64,000 bases of DNA from Melanopsichium pennsylvanicum. Its lineage: Eukaryota > Basidiomycota > Ustilaginomycetes > Ustilaginales. Position numbers and translations under genes: made by a program. The DNA is taken from the NCBI GenBank assembly GCA_900208305.1, contig OAPG01000016.1, positions 124,001 to 188,000 on the forward strand. Reading direction: 5' to 3'. Positions 55,195 to 64,000 of the stretch are shown here, piece after piece (within the stretch, counting starts at the first letter, position 1; each line of letters starts with the position of its first letter). The notes beneath the pieces were generated by a model. It was not told where the DNA came from and made no database searches. It saw only the letters and a list, made by a program, of their open reading frames with translations.

Positions 55195-56075
55195 ATGTCA
55201 TACTATCTAACCTTGATAGGTACAAGAGACAATCCTCTGTACGAGACCGAAATCACTCCGAAAACAGCCTCTTCTTCTGCCTTCTCCTCCTCCTCCTCTA
55301 CTATCTCTGGCACTTCTGCATTGTTTGCTGGTACTAGCTCGAATAGTGCATCTGATGCTGGTACTAGTGGAGCAAGTGGAATATTTGGCGGCCTATTATC
55401 ACGGATGCCCACCACTACTAGCGCCCTGACGACATCGACTGGTAGCAACATTACGGCAGGAGTAACTGGGTCAGGCAGCTCTGGTTCAGGAGCGCAGGTC
55501 GGGAAAGTATTACGGAAACAACGATACGAATTACAGATGATCGCACATAGCGCTTTGGACACCATCGAAGACGCAATGGTCAGCAGTCCGTACCTTTATC
55601 TCAAGAGTATTGATCGTATTCAAGAATATACCACGAGTTGCTTCTTGCTCCCTGGAAGTGAGTACACAAGCGCAATTTCTCTCTCTTTGTGTTCCGCTCG
55701 ATTGAAAGCTGATCATTGAAAGATGTTTCCAATTTTCAAATCCGCTGATGCGGGAAATAGATATAAAAATGGTGCTTCTTCACGAACATAAGCACGAAGA
55801 TGGAATCAAAAACTTTTTTCTCGACGTTTGGGAGGCTTATCTTAAAGTACGTTCCCAACCTTCCCATCACTTCTGATGTCCGCACTTTCCCCCCTTCCCC
55901 CTCTTCCCCCGAGATGGAGGCGAATTGAAATGCTGAAGCTTTCTCATGGTGTATTTTGCGATGGTGACCGAATGGATATTAGATCTCGCTGAATCCATTT
56001 CAAGATCCAAACAGTCCCATCGAAAACGCTGCTTTCGATGCTCGTGTTCGAGCAGCCGCCAAGAAATTCCTCTAA
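55195..56075 (+). CDS. TRS20: TRAPP complex subunit Trs20 / sedlin (TRAPPC2) with a large insert
   Basis: Three exons, 55195-55657, 55761-55846 and 55983-56075; introns 103 bp (GTGAGT...TAG) and 136 bp (GTACGT...TAG); 213 residues. Splicing restores a complete sedlin: MSYYLTLIGTRDNPLYETE, then RYELQMIAHSALDTIEDAM, YLYLKSIDRIQEYTTSCFLL. PGNIKMVLLHEHKHEDGIKN, FFLDVWEAYLKISLNPFQDP and NSPIENAAFDARVRAAAKKF follow. Human sedlin has about 140 residues. The excess here is an ~80-residue Ser/Gly/Thr/Ala-rich insert (about 25-105) placed after the first longin-domain strand pair. Trs20 is a core TRAPP subunit for ER-Golgi tethering and for recruiting TRAPPIII to autophagy (family knowledge). The start at 55195 was chosen because MSYYLTLIG aligns with the family N-terminus. 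Confidence 0.92.
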
Positions 56076-56504
56076 CCATGTCCAGCAAATCATCGTTTAA
56101 AACTTCATTTTTACTGTACACTCAGCGCACAGATTGGCCAATCATACCCACACGCTTCCCTCCCCCTTCCTTCCCCGCCTTTGGCATAGAATCGAAAACT
56201 GCCTCACAAGAGATCTACAACCTCGGCCAACTTTTCATGACTCCCCAAGATCGAGTTGCCTGAAAGGAGAAGAATCGCTTTCAGATGTTGCCATCTTTTT
56301 GGAAACACGCTCAAGATGGGCAGACGATGATGATTTCAATTAGGGGAAACAACATAGGTGGCGTTTTGTGAAAGTAAGACCGGACATCTGAAAGGTGCGT
56401 AATTCATTAGGTCGGTTATGTCTCTTGTTACATTTATATAGCATTGTTTCATTTTGAACAAACGACGAGGACAAGGAAGGTCATTCTGCGGGGGGAAGAG
56501 GGAG

Positions 56505-56547
<43 letters not shown>

Positions 56548-56552
56548 CAGAG
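56076..56552. other. Convergent 3' region (TRS20 / bZIP gene)
   Basis: 477 bp between converging stops, containing the (GA)n run listed below. No gene supported. Confidence 0.5.
56508..56546. repeat. (GA)n microsatellite, 39 bp
   Basis: Uninterrupted GA run immediately 3' of the bZIP stop codon, probably in its 3' UTR (as CT on the sense strand). Confidence 0.97.
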
Positions 56553-57826
56553 CTATTGATGCATGGCCCATTGCGAGGTTAGGGTTGGAAGGAGTGCCGA
56601 CGTCATCATTGTTGGTGCAGAGGATGATTCGGTGTCAAGTTTGGTCCTCGACAAGGTTTGTCTGGAATCACGCTTAATTTCACCACCAGAACAAGTGTGG
56701 AGAGAGATGATTGATGCGAGGTTGTTACTAATGGTGCGAGTACGAGGTTCAAGGGGACTTGTGAAAGATGGATTTATCGGTGTACCAATTGAAGCAGCAG
56801 CGCTACTTGAAGACGAATAAGATGCGGAAGAAGGAGAGGAATATAATGATGTTGAAGAGGAGAGTGCTGAGGGTGAGAGACTGCCTTTGATGACAGTGAC
56901 CTTAAACGATATGTTACTGCGACTGCTCCTTCCACTGCCGCTCGAAGCGCTGGAGTATCCGAAATGGTTGTCATAGTCGTTAGTATTGAGACCGAGGGTA
57001 TTGCCGCTATCCAACGAAGCAGCAGCAGTAGCAGCAGGAATGGTATCTTTACTACGCTGGAATGGAGCAAGTCGAATTGAACTAGGCCATTCATCGTCAG
57101 CAGCGTTAGTAGAAGTAGTAGTAGTAGTGAAAGCAGTGACGGGTACGCCGAGCGATTCGAGTTTGCGTTGCATCCCTGAACATTGATCCATCAACCGACG
57201 AATCATCTCTTCCAAATTGTGCACATCCCAACGCGACGCTTCAGCTTGTCTTCTCAATTGGGCTATTTCACCTTCCAACTATACCGAAAGGGCACACAAT
57301 ACACGATCAAAGTCAGTAACTTGAAAATAGACGAGAATAGACAAAAGGATAAAAAAAAAGGGGGAGGGAGGCTTACCTTGAAAACATACTCCTCTTTCCT
57401 ATCCCTGAGCCTTCTTTGAGCATCACGATTTTGTTCGCGACGACGTGCTTTCTGAAGCATTCTGGCCGCTTGCCTTGTCTCTGCTTCGGGATACATCTTT
57501 TGCTGGGTCCGTGTCTTGGCGTGAAGTTGAGATGTGTAGAGTCTTTCCAAGCCATTGCCATAATGTGTCCTCATTTGGTCTTCGTTGCTGTGAAAGGGAG
57601 GCATGTAGGCTTCATAATTGCTACGAAATGAGTTTGTGTTGGAAGAGGCCATAGATTCAGATGGAAGCTGAGTGGAGTCCATATGGTACGAAGGGAGTGT
57701 GGATAGCGCTTTGGAGTGATGATGTAGCGGGTGGGCGAAACGGTGTGATGAGAGAGGTGGCTGCTGGGGTTGGTGATAGTGCGTTTGAGATTGATGAAGT
57801 GCGGTGGTCGTAGCAGGTCCTGGCAT
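56553..57826 (-). CDS. bZIP transcription factor, AP-1/Yap-like basic region
   Basis: Two exons, 57826-57377 and 57278-56553, with a 98 bp intron (GTAAGC...TAG); 391 residues. The intron lies between the basic region and the zipper. Exon 1 ends RRREQNRDAQRRLRDRKEEY-VFK, where N-x-x-A-Q-x-x-x-R is the Yap/AP-1-type DNA-contact motif. Exon 2 starts LEGEIAQLRRQAEASRWDVH-NLEEMIRRLMDQ, a leucine-zipper-like coiled coil of about four heptads. The N-terminal 110 residues are His/Gln/Pro-rich and the C-terminal region is Ser/Thr-rich with no Cys-rich oxidant-sensing domain, so a redox-sensing Yap1 role is not supported. Expected to be a nuclear DNA-binding dimer; targets unknown. Confidence 0.85.
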
Positions 57827-58454
57827 AGACGAACCTCAAGGTTTGAAGGATTGGCTGACGGCAGCCACGATCGAAGAGGATGCTTGATAGATCGGATTTG
57901 AAGACGCCTAAGCATCGAATGTAGGTGGAAGGTCAGGTCTTGAGGAGATCTCTAAGAACCAATCTGACGAAGGTCTTAAAAAGCAATTATCCGGCAGTGC
58001 CTTAGTTCTATTTCTGTACTGTTGCGTAGAACAGCGGCTTGGCGGCTGGCACACATCACACTGCCAAGACCAAATTGCTTCAATCTCGGAACAGTCATCA
58101 GCGCCTCTCTATGGCTCTTGTTTGCCTGGCGGGTCGTCGCGCATCGGGACTGTAGAATCAAACAACGCACTTTAACCGGTTCCTAGGGCTGGTAGCTGTC
58201 TGACACATCTCGGGGAACGGTGATGCTGCAGAGATAGCCGGTAGGATGTGCCAAACATTCAATCGCCGAAACGAGTCGGATTCTACCCCCAACTTCTTCG
58301 CAGAAACATTGTAGGATGCGGTATGCCACGAGGAGGCGGATTCATGCGGTGACGACTGAACGTACAGCAAAGTAAAAGTGTGAATGTGCACTAGCACTGC
58401 AACGAGCTTTTGACGTCGGCTTTTGAAATACGGCACACGCTCAACTGGACGACC
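57827..58454. other. Intergenic region upstream of the bZIP gene
   Basis: 628 bp between the bZIP start and the putative multi-exon gene. A minus frame at 58158-58652 (164 codons) overlaps that gene's first exon and has no recognisable feature. Confidence 0.4.
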
Positions 58455-59714
58455 ATGACCGCTGCTGAGTTGCAACAGTGGTTTCTGTACCATCATCATC
58501 TTTGGACGGAGAAAGTAAGATGTGACCATTGGGGCAATAGAGTCCACATAAAGAGAAAGGGGAGACGCAGCATCGCAAATAGTCGACCAACGCAAGTGAT
58601 GTGTCGAGCATTGCGCGACAATGTTGGAAGGCACTAGACTACAGCATTTCATACTGTAACTTGATCATTTATGGGAGAGGCTTCTGGTTGTCAAGTTGTA
58701 GAGTGTGCGGACTCATGCGGCTCTCAAGATCGTGCGACAACCCGATCCAAGGACGGCAAAATCGAAAATAGCAGCCTCTCTTTGAGCCTTTACCAGGATC
58801 TCACTCTTCATCAACATTATTTTGGGTGTACTGGGTATGTTGATGGTCGCTGCTGTTGCTGCTCGGGTTTGAGGGTTTTTTTTTAATAATAAAAGTTGCG
58901 ATGACGACAAAAGCAGCTTTCCGTTTCGACTGAACACCGACCTTTTCGAGCTGCTCATTCACCAGATCTTCGCATTCATACCGTACGTCGATGCCGATCC
59001 AGGCCGCGACCCCATGCTGAACATAAAGCAATTAAAGCAGTTACCAGAGTTCGTCAGTCTTCGGGACTAAAATCCGCTCTGGTGTTTCTTTTGTCATCGA
59101 ATAGCGGGGCAAGGTCTATTTCGGGAGCCGTCCATGTAAGTGTCTGAGATTGGTTTCGTCTCTTGTGCGTTCATCCGGTTACCTGTTCATTTCGCCCCTT
59201 TTGTATTCCTATTCCGAACACACAAGCATCAAGATCTGGCTGACGTTACTTGTCTTTGACATGACGGACATTAGAGAAGCACTCCACGCTTACAAGGCAT
59301 CAAAAAAGCGATTTGATGGATGCAGTTCTTCGGGGTTAGCATGGGTTTCTCGCACTTCTCAGGAAAACGGTCTCGGGATGATAGTTCGAAACGCGAGCCG
59401 TCGGTTGGAAGCGTACCTTGCATAATGGATTCCTTTCCCTGGTCTCGTGCTTATGTTGCAGGTTTCTTCAAGTGGAAATTGAATCGAGAAGTTTCAAGGG
59501 AGGCGGTCGTCGTAACACAACAGAAAGCAAGACCTCTTTCTACAACATCACACCGTCTACCAACTCAGGTCGTAATTGGCATCGGCAAGACCGTATGGGT
59601 ACCTCCTTACCATCATCTAGCATCAACACCGTCGGTCGGACTTTTTTTTTCCACGTGCAGCTCTACAAGTCTCCCAGAAAGAACCATTTCTGTAATGTAC
59701 CATTTGCTTCGTAG
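58455..59714 (+). CDS. Unrecognised multi-exon gene (tentative model)
   Basis: The proposed exons are 58455-58514 (MTAAELQQWFLYHHHLWTEK, donor GTAAGA), 58752-58834 and 58917-59052. Further exons are 59105-59135, 59275-59334 and 59462-59714. Phases fit across most junctions. The join ...LHQHYFGCTG + FPFRLNTDLFELLIHQIFAF... (GTATGT...CAG) gives a convincing continuous peptide, followed by IPYVDADPGRDPMLNIKQLK. LHAYKASKKRFDG and FYNITPSTNSGRNW look like further coding pieces. The exon 3/4 junction (a GTCAGT donor) and exon 4 frame remain unresolved. No family, catalytic motif or signal peptide is recognised. Introns of 50-240 bp would make it one of the most intron-dense genes here. A decayed gene is the alternative. 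Confidence 0.4.
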
Positions 59715-60055
59715 GCCAAAGTGTACCAAATTCAACTTTGGTCATACTGCTGTTTTACTGTTGAAAGAGTTGATCGAGGCCGTGTTGGGCATCATCCGAA
59801 ACAAACTCGTTCTGTTTCGATCCTACTAATCCACATGCGGTCGGTTCAATTCCGCCATTTTTATTCTTGATGTACCTCTTAGTCAGCATTTGGTATTGCA
59901 AGCTGTGGTAAACAAGTTGTTCTCACTGTGACTTCATGCAATGCGATATGCTCTGTGCCAATAAGCCCCATCATTCTTTTGACATATCTACAAAGTCAAT
60001 CTGCGCTACAATACAGATCTGTTCGTCACATTGGGGGACCTTCTCCGTTCCAATC
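59715..60055. other. Convergent 3' region before SUP35
   Basis: 341 bp; 3' ends of the flanking genes. A frame continuing from 59320 to 59829 is a different register from the model above. Nothing else seen. Confidence 0.45.
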
Positions 60056-62296
60056 TTAGTTGGTGGCAGCAGCAGCTGAAGCGGCGTCAGTAACACTCAA
60101 CTTGGCGACATCCGGCAAATCATCCGGATTCGTGATCAACTTGGTGACCTTTCCAATGGCCACCGTCCTACCCTCATCGCGAAGCGTGAACCTTCCAAGC
60201 TGAGGGTAATCTTTGAACCTCTCGACACAGATGGGCCCAGCAAGCTCTACGAGCGCAATGATCTTCATACCCTTCTTGGCAAACTGGGGGCCACGACGAG
60301 ACTTTTTGCCCGTCTTCTTGTCGTAATAGTGCAACAAAGCGGCCAGGTTCGCCTCCTGAGAAACAGTGTGACAGTGCACAACCGCCGAATAACCAGCACA
60401 GATGATGTTGCGGTGCTCAAGGATGGCAAGTTGCGCCTCAAAATGGGTTGCGACATGCACAGGATTGGCGGGATCCGTCAAAACGTGACCCACAGTCACC
60501 TCTTCGTGATCCACACCCTTCAACTTGACTCGCACATTGTCACCCGAAATTGCAGCCGGCACTTCCTCCTCTTGTTCGTTGAAAATCGAAACGGCCTCCA
60601 CAGACACTTTGTTGGGCATGAGCAGAAGCGTGTCACCCTTCTTAATCTTTCCCGCCTCGAGCTTTCCGACGACGACAGTACCCATGTCGTTGTACTTTTC
60701 CGAGATGGGCATCTTGAGCGGTGCAGAGATCTTACGATCGCCGAGCTCAAGGTTGTCGAGGTATTCAAGTAGCGAAGGACCATTGTACCAGTCGCAGACG
60801 TCCTTGGACACCTTCTCCTTGAGGTTGTGACCGGCGTAAGCAGAGACGGGAATGTAGGTGATATCGGTCTTGGGATTGAATCCAGCCGATCGCAAGAAAG
60901 GAGTAAGCTTGGCCTGAATCTCGTCGTAACGAGACTGTTGCCATTGCACGGTGGGCTCGTCCATCTTGTTGACCACAACGATCAAACGCTGAACACCGGC
61001 CGTCTTGACAAGCACCGCGTGCTCACGTGTCTGTCCTCCTCGCTCGAAACCAGTCTCGAACTCTCCTTTACGCGCCGATATGACGAGAACGGCAACATCG
61101 GCCTGGGATGCACCACTAATCATGCTAGGCACAAACGACTTGTGTCCTGGAGCGTCAAGGATGGTGTAGCGACGCTTCCCGGTCTCAAAGTAGGCACGAC
61201 CCACCTCAACCGTCTTACCCTTCTCACGCTCCTGCGCTGTCGAGTCAAGCGCCCACGAAAGGTACCACGACTCACGGCCGGCCTCCTTGGCCTCACGCTC
61301 GTACTTTTCCATGGTTCGCTTGTCCACCATGCCAGTGAGGAACAGCAGGTTACCACCCATGGTAGACTTACCAGCATCTACATGGCCAATGAAGACAATG
61401 TTCAAGTGCGACTTGAGGTCGTCACTCTTATCACCGAAAAGGTCCTTGAGCGTCTCCTGGTCGGTGACCTTGGCGGCTTCGGCGAGAATTTGGTCGGCAT
61501 CGGTGGCGGAGCGTTCGGTAGCAACAGGCTTGTTGGAAAGGGAGGCAACCTTTGCCTCTGTCTTAGGCTCGGCAGCGGGGGCGGGTGCTGGTGACTCGGC
61601 ACGCGACGAAGGAGCAGAGACAGTGGTGGAAGATGGTTCCTCAGCAGCTATAGCCTTGACAGCAGCGACGGCGGCCGGGGCAGCAGGAGCAGGGGCAGCC
61701 TTGTCAGTCTCTGGCTTCTTGGCTGCTCCACCAATGGAGATACTGACAGGCTTGCGAGGAACTTCAGCAGCCTTGTCTGCAGCGGAAGCGGCAGGTTTGG
61801 CACCCCCACCGATGGATAGGCTCACAGGCTTTCGCGGCGCATCCGAGGCAGCAGGCTTGGTACCGCCTCCAATCGAAATGCTGACAGGCTTGCGAGGGGC
61901 TGCATCGGCCAAAGAAACGACAGGAGTGGAAGCAGCAGCAGCGGGCTGAGCTGCGCGAGGGGGAGGCTGACTGGAGCCCGATGCAGCGGGACGAGCAGGA
62001 AGACCGTTCAAGCCGTGTTGTTGGTATTGGTTGTTGAAGGCCTGGTGATTGAAACCTTGCTGAGCGTAGCCGCCGCCATATGGCTGCTGCTGATACTGCT
62101 GATACGGCTGGTTGGGATAGCCACCGGTGAAGCCTTGCTGCTGACCCTGCTGGTTGTTGAATCCCTGCTGGTAGTAGCCACCCTGCTGAGCGTAAGGGTT
62201 GCCGCCCTGTTGCTGCTGGCCCTGCTGGCCTTGACCGCCAGGAACGAAGCCCGAGGCGTTGGGGTTGAAACCGAAGCTTGGAGCGTTGGGATTCAT
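60056..62296 (-). CDS. SUP35: Translation release factor eRF3 (Sup35)
   Basis: 746 residues, single exon. It is the GTPase partner of eRF1 in translation termination. The N-terminus (1 to about 100) is Gln/Gly/Tyr/Asn-rich, as in prion-like Sup35 (NNQQGQQQGFTGGYPNQPYQ). It opens with MNPNAPSFGFNPNASGFVPG, which contains PAM2-like poly(A)-binding-protein motifs (NPNAxxFxP). A middle region has three copies of PRKPVSI/LSIGG (about 132-200) and an Ala/Glu-rich stretch. The EF1A-like core (about 290-725) shows G1 GHVDAGKST (about 300), the DAPGHKSFVPSMISGASQAD switch, NKMD, and C-terminal HCHTVSQEANLAALLHYYDK and LGRFTLRDEGRTVAIGKV. The core is complete and the gene is expected to be essential. 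Confidence 0.96.
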   Translation of the reverse strand: MNPNAPSFGFNPNASGFVPGGQGQQGQQQQGGNPYAQQGGYYQQGFNNQQGQQQGFTGGYPNQPYQQYQQQPYGGGYAQQGFNHQAFNNQYQQHGLNGLPARPAASGSSQPPPRAAQPAAAASTPVVSLADAAPRKPVSISIGGGTKPAASDAPRKPVSLSIGGGAKPAASAADKAAEVPRKPVSISIGGAAKKPETDKAAPAPAAPAAVAAVKAIAAEEPSSTTVSAPSSRAESPAPAPAAEPKTEAKVASLSNKPVATERSATDADQILAEAAKVTDQETLKDLFGDKSDDLKSHLNIVFIGHVDAGKSTMGGNLLFLTGMVDKRTMEKYEREAKEAGRESWYLSWALDSTAQEREKGKTVEVGRAYFETGKRRYTILDAPGHKSFVPSMISGASQADVAVLVISARKGEFETGFERGGQTREHAVLVKTAGVQRLIVVVNKMDEPTVQWQQSRYDEIQAKLTPFLRSAGFNPKTDITYIPVSAYAGHNLKEKVSKDVCDWYNGPSLLEYLDNLELGDRKISAPLKMPISEKYNDMGTVVVGKLEAGKIKKGDTLLLMPNKVSVEAVSIFNEQEEEVPAAISGDNVRVKLKGVDHEEVTVGHVLTDPANPVHVATHFEAQLAILEHRNIICAGYSAVVHCHTVSQEANLAALLHYYDKKTGKKSRRGPQFAKKGMKIIALVELAGPICVERFKDYPQLGRFTLRDEGRTVAIGKVTKLITNPDDLPDVAKLSVTDAASAAAATN

Positions 62297-63205
62297 CGTA
62301 ACGACGATCCAGGCCTCTATAAGGGATTCGGATACGTAAAAGATAAAGTGACCGAAACTGGAAGCGTGTGGAATGCTCCGCCTTGGTGAATCGCAGGATC
62401 AGAAGCGAATGTGCGTAATCTGTATCGAAATCGTGTGATCAAGAGACAGAAAGCACCGATGTAATTGGGTGCGGCAAGGGTGAAGGTCCTAGTAATGATG
62501 GAGTCAAGTGGACGAAGTGTTCTGTGGTAGAATGAGACTGAAGGCTCAAGCCAGCAACAAAGTCTGCCAATTGAGTGAATTGGGGCTGCGTGCGTGAATG
62601 ATGATAATGCACAAATTGAGTAGAAACAGAAAGAGCGCCTTTTTTGGCTCAATTCTAGAAATTGCAATGTAATATTTGGGCGGCAACTGAATGTGAGACC
62701 GATTCATGGATCGATCGACTGAGTACCGTAAAAAAAATAGTGAAACTGTGTCTACAAACTGAACTGCTTTTTGTTCGCACCAAGAAGAAATCAGCCCCAC
62801 AAACCACAACAAAAGAAAAAAATATATATAAAACTGCTATCGAAAAATTTTCTCAGAGCAGACACCACCTCACGGCCGATTAATTTAAATGACTTAACAA
62901 CTACAATATTTCGCCGGCAGCGCCACGCTGGAGTAAGGAAGGGCTGTTCCACACACAAGGGCTGGCGACTCTTATTTCACTGCGTTTGGGCCAAGTATGA
63001 AAGGAAACCACAAGTTTGCATAGTCTTGCAACAGCATCGATATCTTCCTCCAAACCTACAACCTACTCAAATTGCACATCCAGCTCAAGCTACCTGTCCA
63101 AAGTTACACAGGTTCGACACGACTACTTTCGCCGAGCTGTACCGTGCTTTTATCACAAACACCGCCGCCTGCGTTCAACTTGCATATTCTCATAGATCAC
63201 CGGCC
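62297..63205. promoter_or_regulatory. Divergent promoter region between SUP35 and OST2
   Basis: 909 bp between the two start codons. An A-rich stretch with a TATATATAA element lies at 62815-62832, a plausible TATA box, though far from the OST2 ATG. Upstream in-frame sequence before the OST2 ATG (from 62771) is considered leader. Confidence 0.45.
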
Positions 63206-63872
63206 ATGCCTCCAAAAGCATCCAAAGCGCCATCATCGGCGGCAGCCAAATCTCGCAGCTCTGCTGCATCATCCGCATCTTCATCCTCCTCGTCACCACT
63301 CTCAACATTGTACAACTCGTATGTCGATAACACACCAAAGAGGTTGAAGGTGGTCGACGCCTTCTTGGTCTTTTTGATGCTTTCGGGTATCATCCAGTTT
63401 GTCTACTGTGCTCTTATCACTAATTTTCCTTTCAACTCTTTCATCGCTGGGTGAGTTTTGAAACTGCATCAACAATGCAAGCCTGTAGGCGTGCAAGATG
63501 CTAAAGTCAACAGCTCATTATGTCATAGACCAACAGTTCTGACGCCAACTCTTTTAATGTCGCTTCATTCTGACCCTTCTTCAATTTGGCGTTCATAGCT
63601 TTGCATCAACTGTTGGCCAATTCGTTCTCGCAGCATCTCTTCGTATCCAGGCAAATACTCAGAACCGCCAGACCTTCCCAAAGGTTTCACCGGAAAGGTA
63701 AGCTCACACTATTTGGATCCAATCTTTCCATCCACTCGAAAGGGATTCGTGAACTAACAAGAGCCTCATTCTCTTTCCCCACACTGGATGTTACGCAATT
63801 AACAGAGCCTTTGGTGATTTCCTCTTCGGTTCAGTCATACTGCACTTCTTCGTGTTCAATTTCTTGGGTTGA
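63206..63872 (+). CDS. OST2: Oligosaccharyltransferase subunit Ost2/DAD1
   Basis: Three exons, 63206-63450, 63599-63697 and 63806-63872; introns 148 bp (GTGAGT...TAG) and 108 bp (GTAAGC...CAG); 136 residues. After a Ser/Ala-rich N-terminal tail (about 1-34), the whole family body is present. It reads LYNSYVDNTPKRLKVVDAFL, LMLSGIIQFVYCALITNFPF, NSFIAGFASTVGQFVLAASL, RIQANTQNRQTFPKVSPERA and FGDFLFGSVILHFFVFNFLG. Three hydrophobic helices and the C-terminal FxFLG are as in DAD1. It is a small ER membrane subunit stabilising the N-glycosylation OST complex. DAD1 has about 113 residues, so the excess is the N-terminal Ser/Ala/Lys tail. The ATG at 63206 is the first in the exon with good context. 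Confidence 0.95.
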
Positions 63873-64000
63873 ACCGTATTCGCAATCCTAACATCACAAC
63901 AGTTGGCTTTCGCTGGATGAATGATGGCGTGACGTGCGATGATCGAATGGTGACACTGAGATTGGCATTGCGAGGGGTAAATCAAGACTGAAGGTGTGTC
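63873..64000. other. 3' flank of OST2 to window end
   Basis: 128 bp, probably 3' UTR. No further gene start seen. Confidence 0.5.

Overview
The window is nuclear DNA of a basidiomycete fungus, most likely a smut or smut-related yeast (Ustilaginaceae: Ustilago, Sporisorium, Pseudozyma and relatives). The reasons are long, mostly intronless genes with occasional 50-250 bp GT...AG introns carrying CTAAY-type branch sites, long pyrimidine-rich leaders, Ser/Ala/Gln-rich disordered extensions on conserved proteins, and a eukaryotic housekeeping gene set. There is no operon structure. The genus is inferred from gene style, not from a marker gene.

Layout. 0-13 kb: the N-terminus of a Ser-rich protein runs off the left edge (-). 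Then come RPB12 (-) and the AP-3 mu subunit (+) sharing a 0.4 kb divergent promoter, a Bem1/Scd2 polarity scaffold (-), an SRSF1-like SR protein (+, one intron) and the GPI-transamidase catalytic subunit GPI8 (-). 13.2-14 kb: a secreted precursor with ten identical 17-residue peptides separated by Kex2 sites (-), the most distinctive gene here. 14-20.9 kb: a 6.9 kb stretch without a supportable gene. 20.9-29.5 kb: a giant PX-domain protein of the Ypr097w/Lec1 type (-) and an unrecognised 264-aa protein (-). 32.8-34 kb: a secreted GH128-type glucanase (+), followed by degenerate ~165 bp repeats and a broken or unresolved gene. 36.9-39.6 kb: a peroxisomal D-amino-acid oxidase (-, two introns) diverging from a 2-oxoglutarate/Fe(II) oxygenase (+). 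41.7-45.7 kb: a mucin-like single-pass membrane protein with several introns (+). 46.3-48.1 kb: a DUF262 protein (-). 50.0-50.4 kb: a mitofissin/Atg44 homologue (+). 52.1-54.4 kb: an Fpk1/Nrc-2 AGC kinase (+). 55.2-56.1 kb: TRAPP subunit Trs20/sedlin with a large insert (+, three exons). 56.6-57.8 kb: a bZIP factor (-). 58.5-59.7 kb: an unrecognised multi-exon gene (+). 60.1-62.3 kb: eRF3/Sup35 (-). 63.2-63.9 kb: the oligosaccharyltransferase subunit Ost2/DAD1 (+, three exons).

Taken together the genes serve secretion and the cell surface (AP-3, TRAPP, OST, GPI8, Fpk1, Bem1, GH128, the mucin-like protein and the Kex2 peptide precursor) as well as general gene expression (RPB12, the SR protein, Sup35). 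They are independent transcription units. Spliced models were built by eye from splice signals and conserved protein continuity, and coordinates span first to last coding base.
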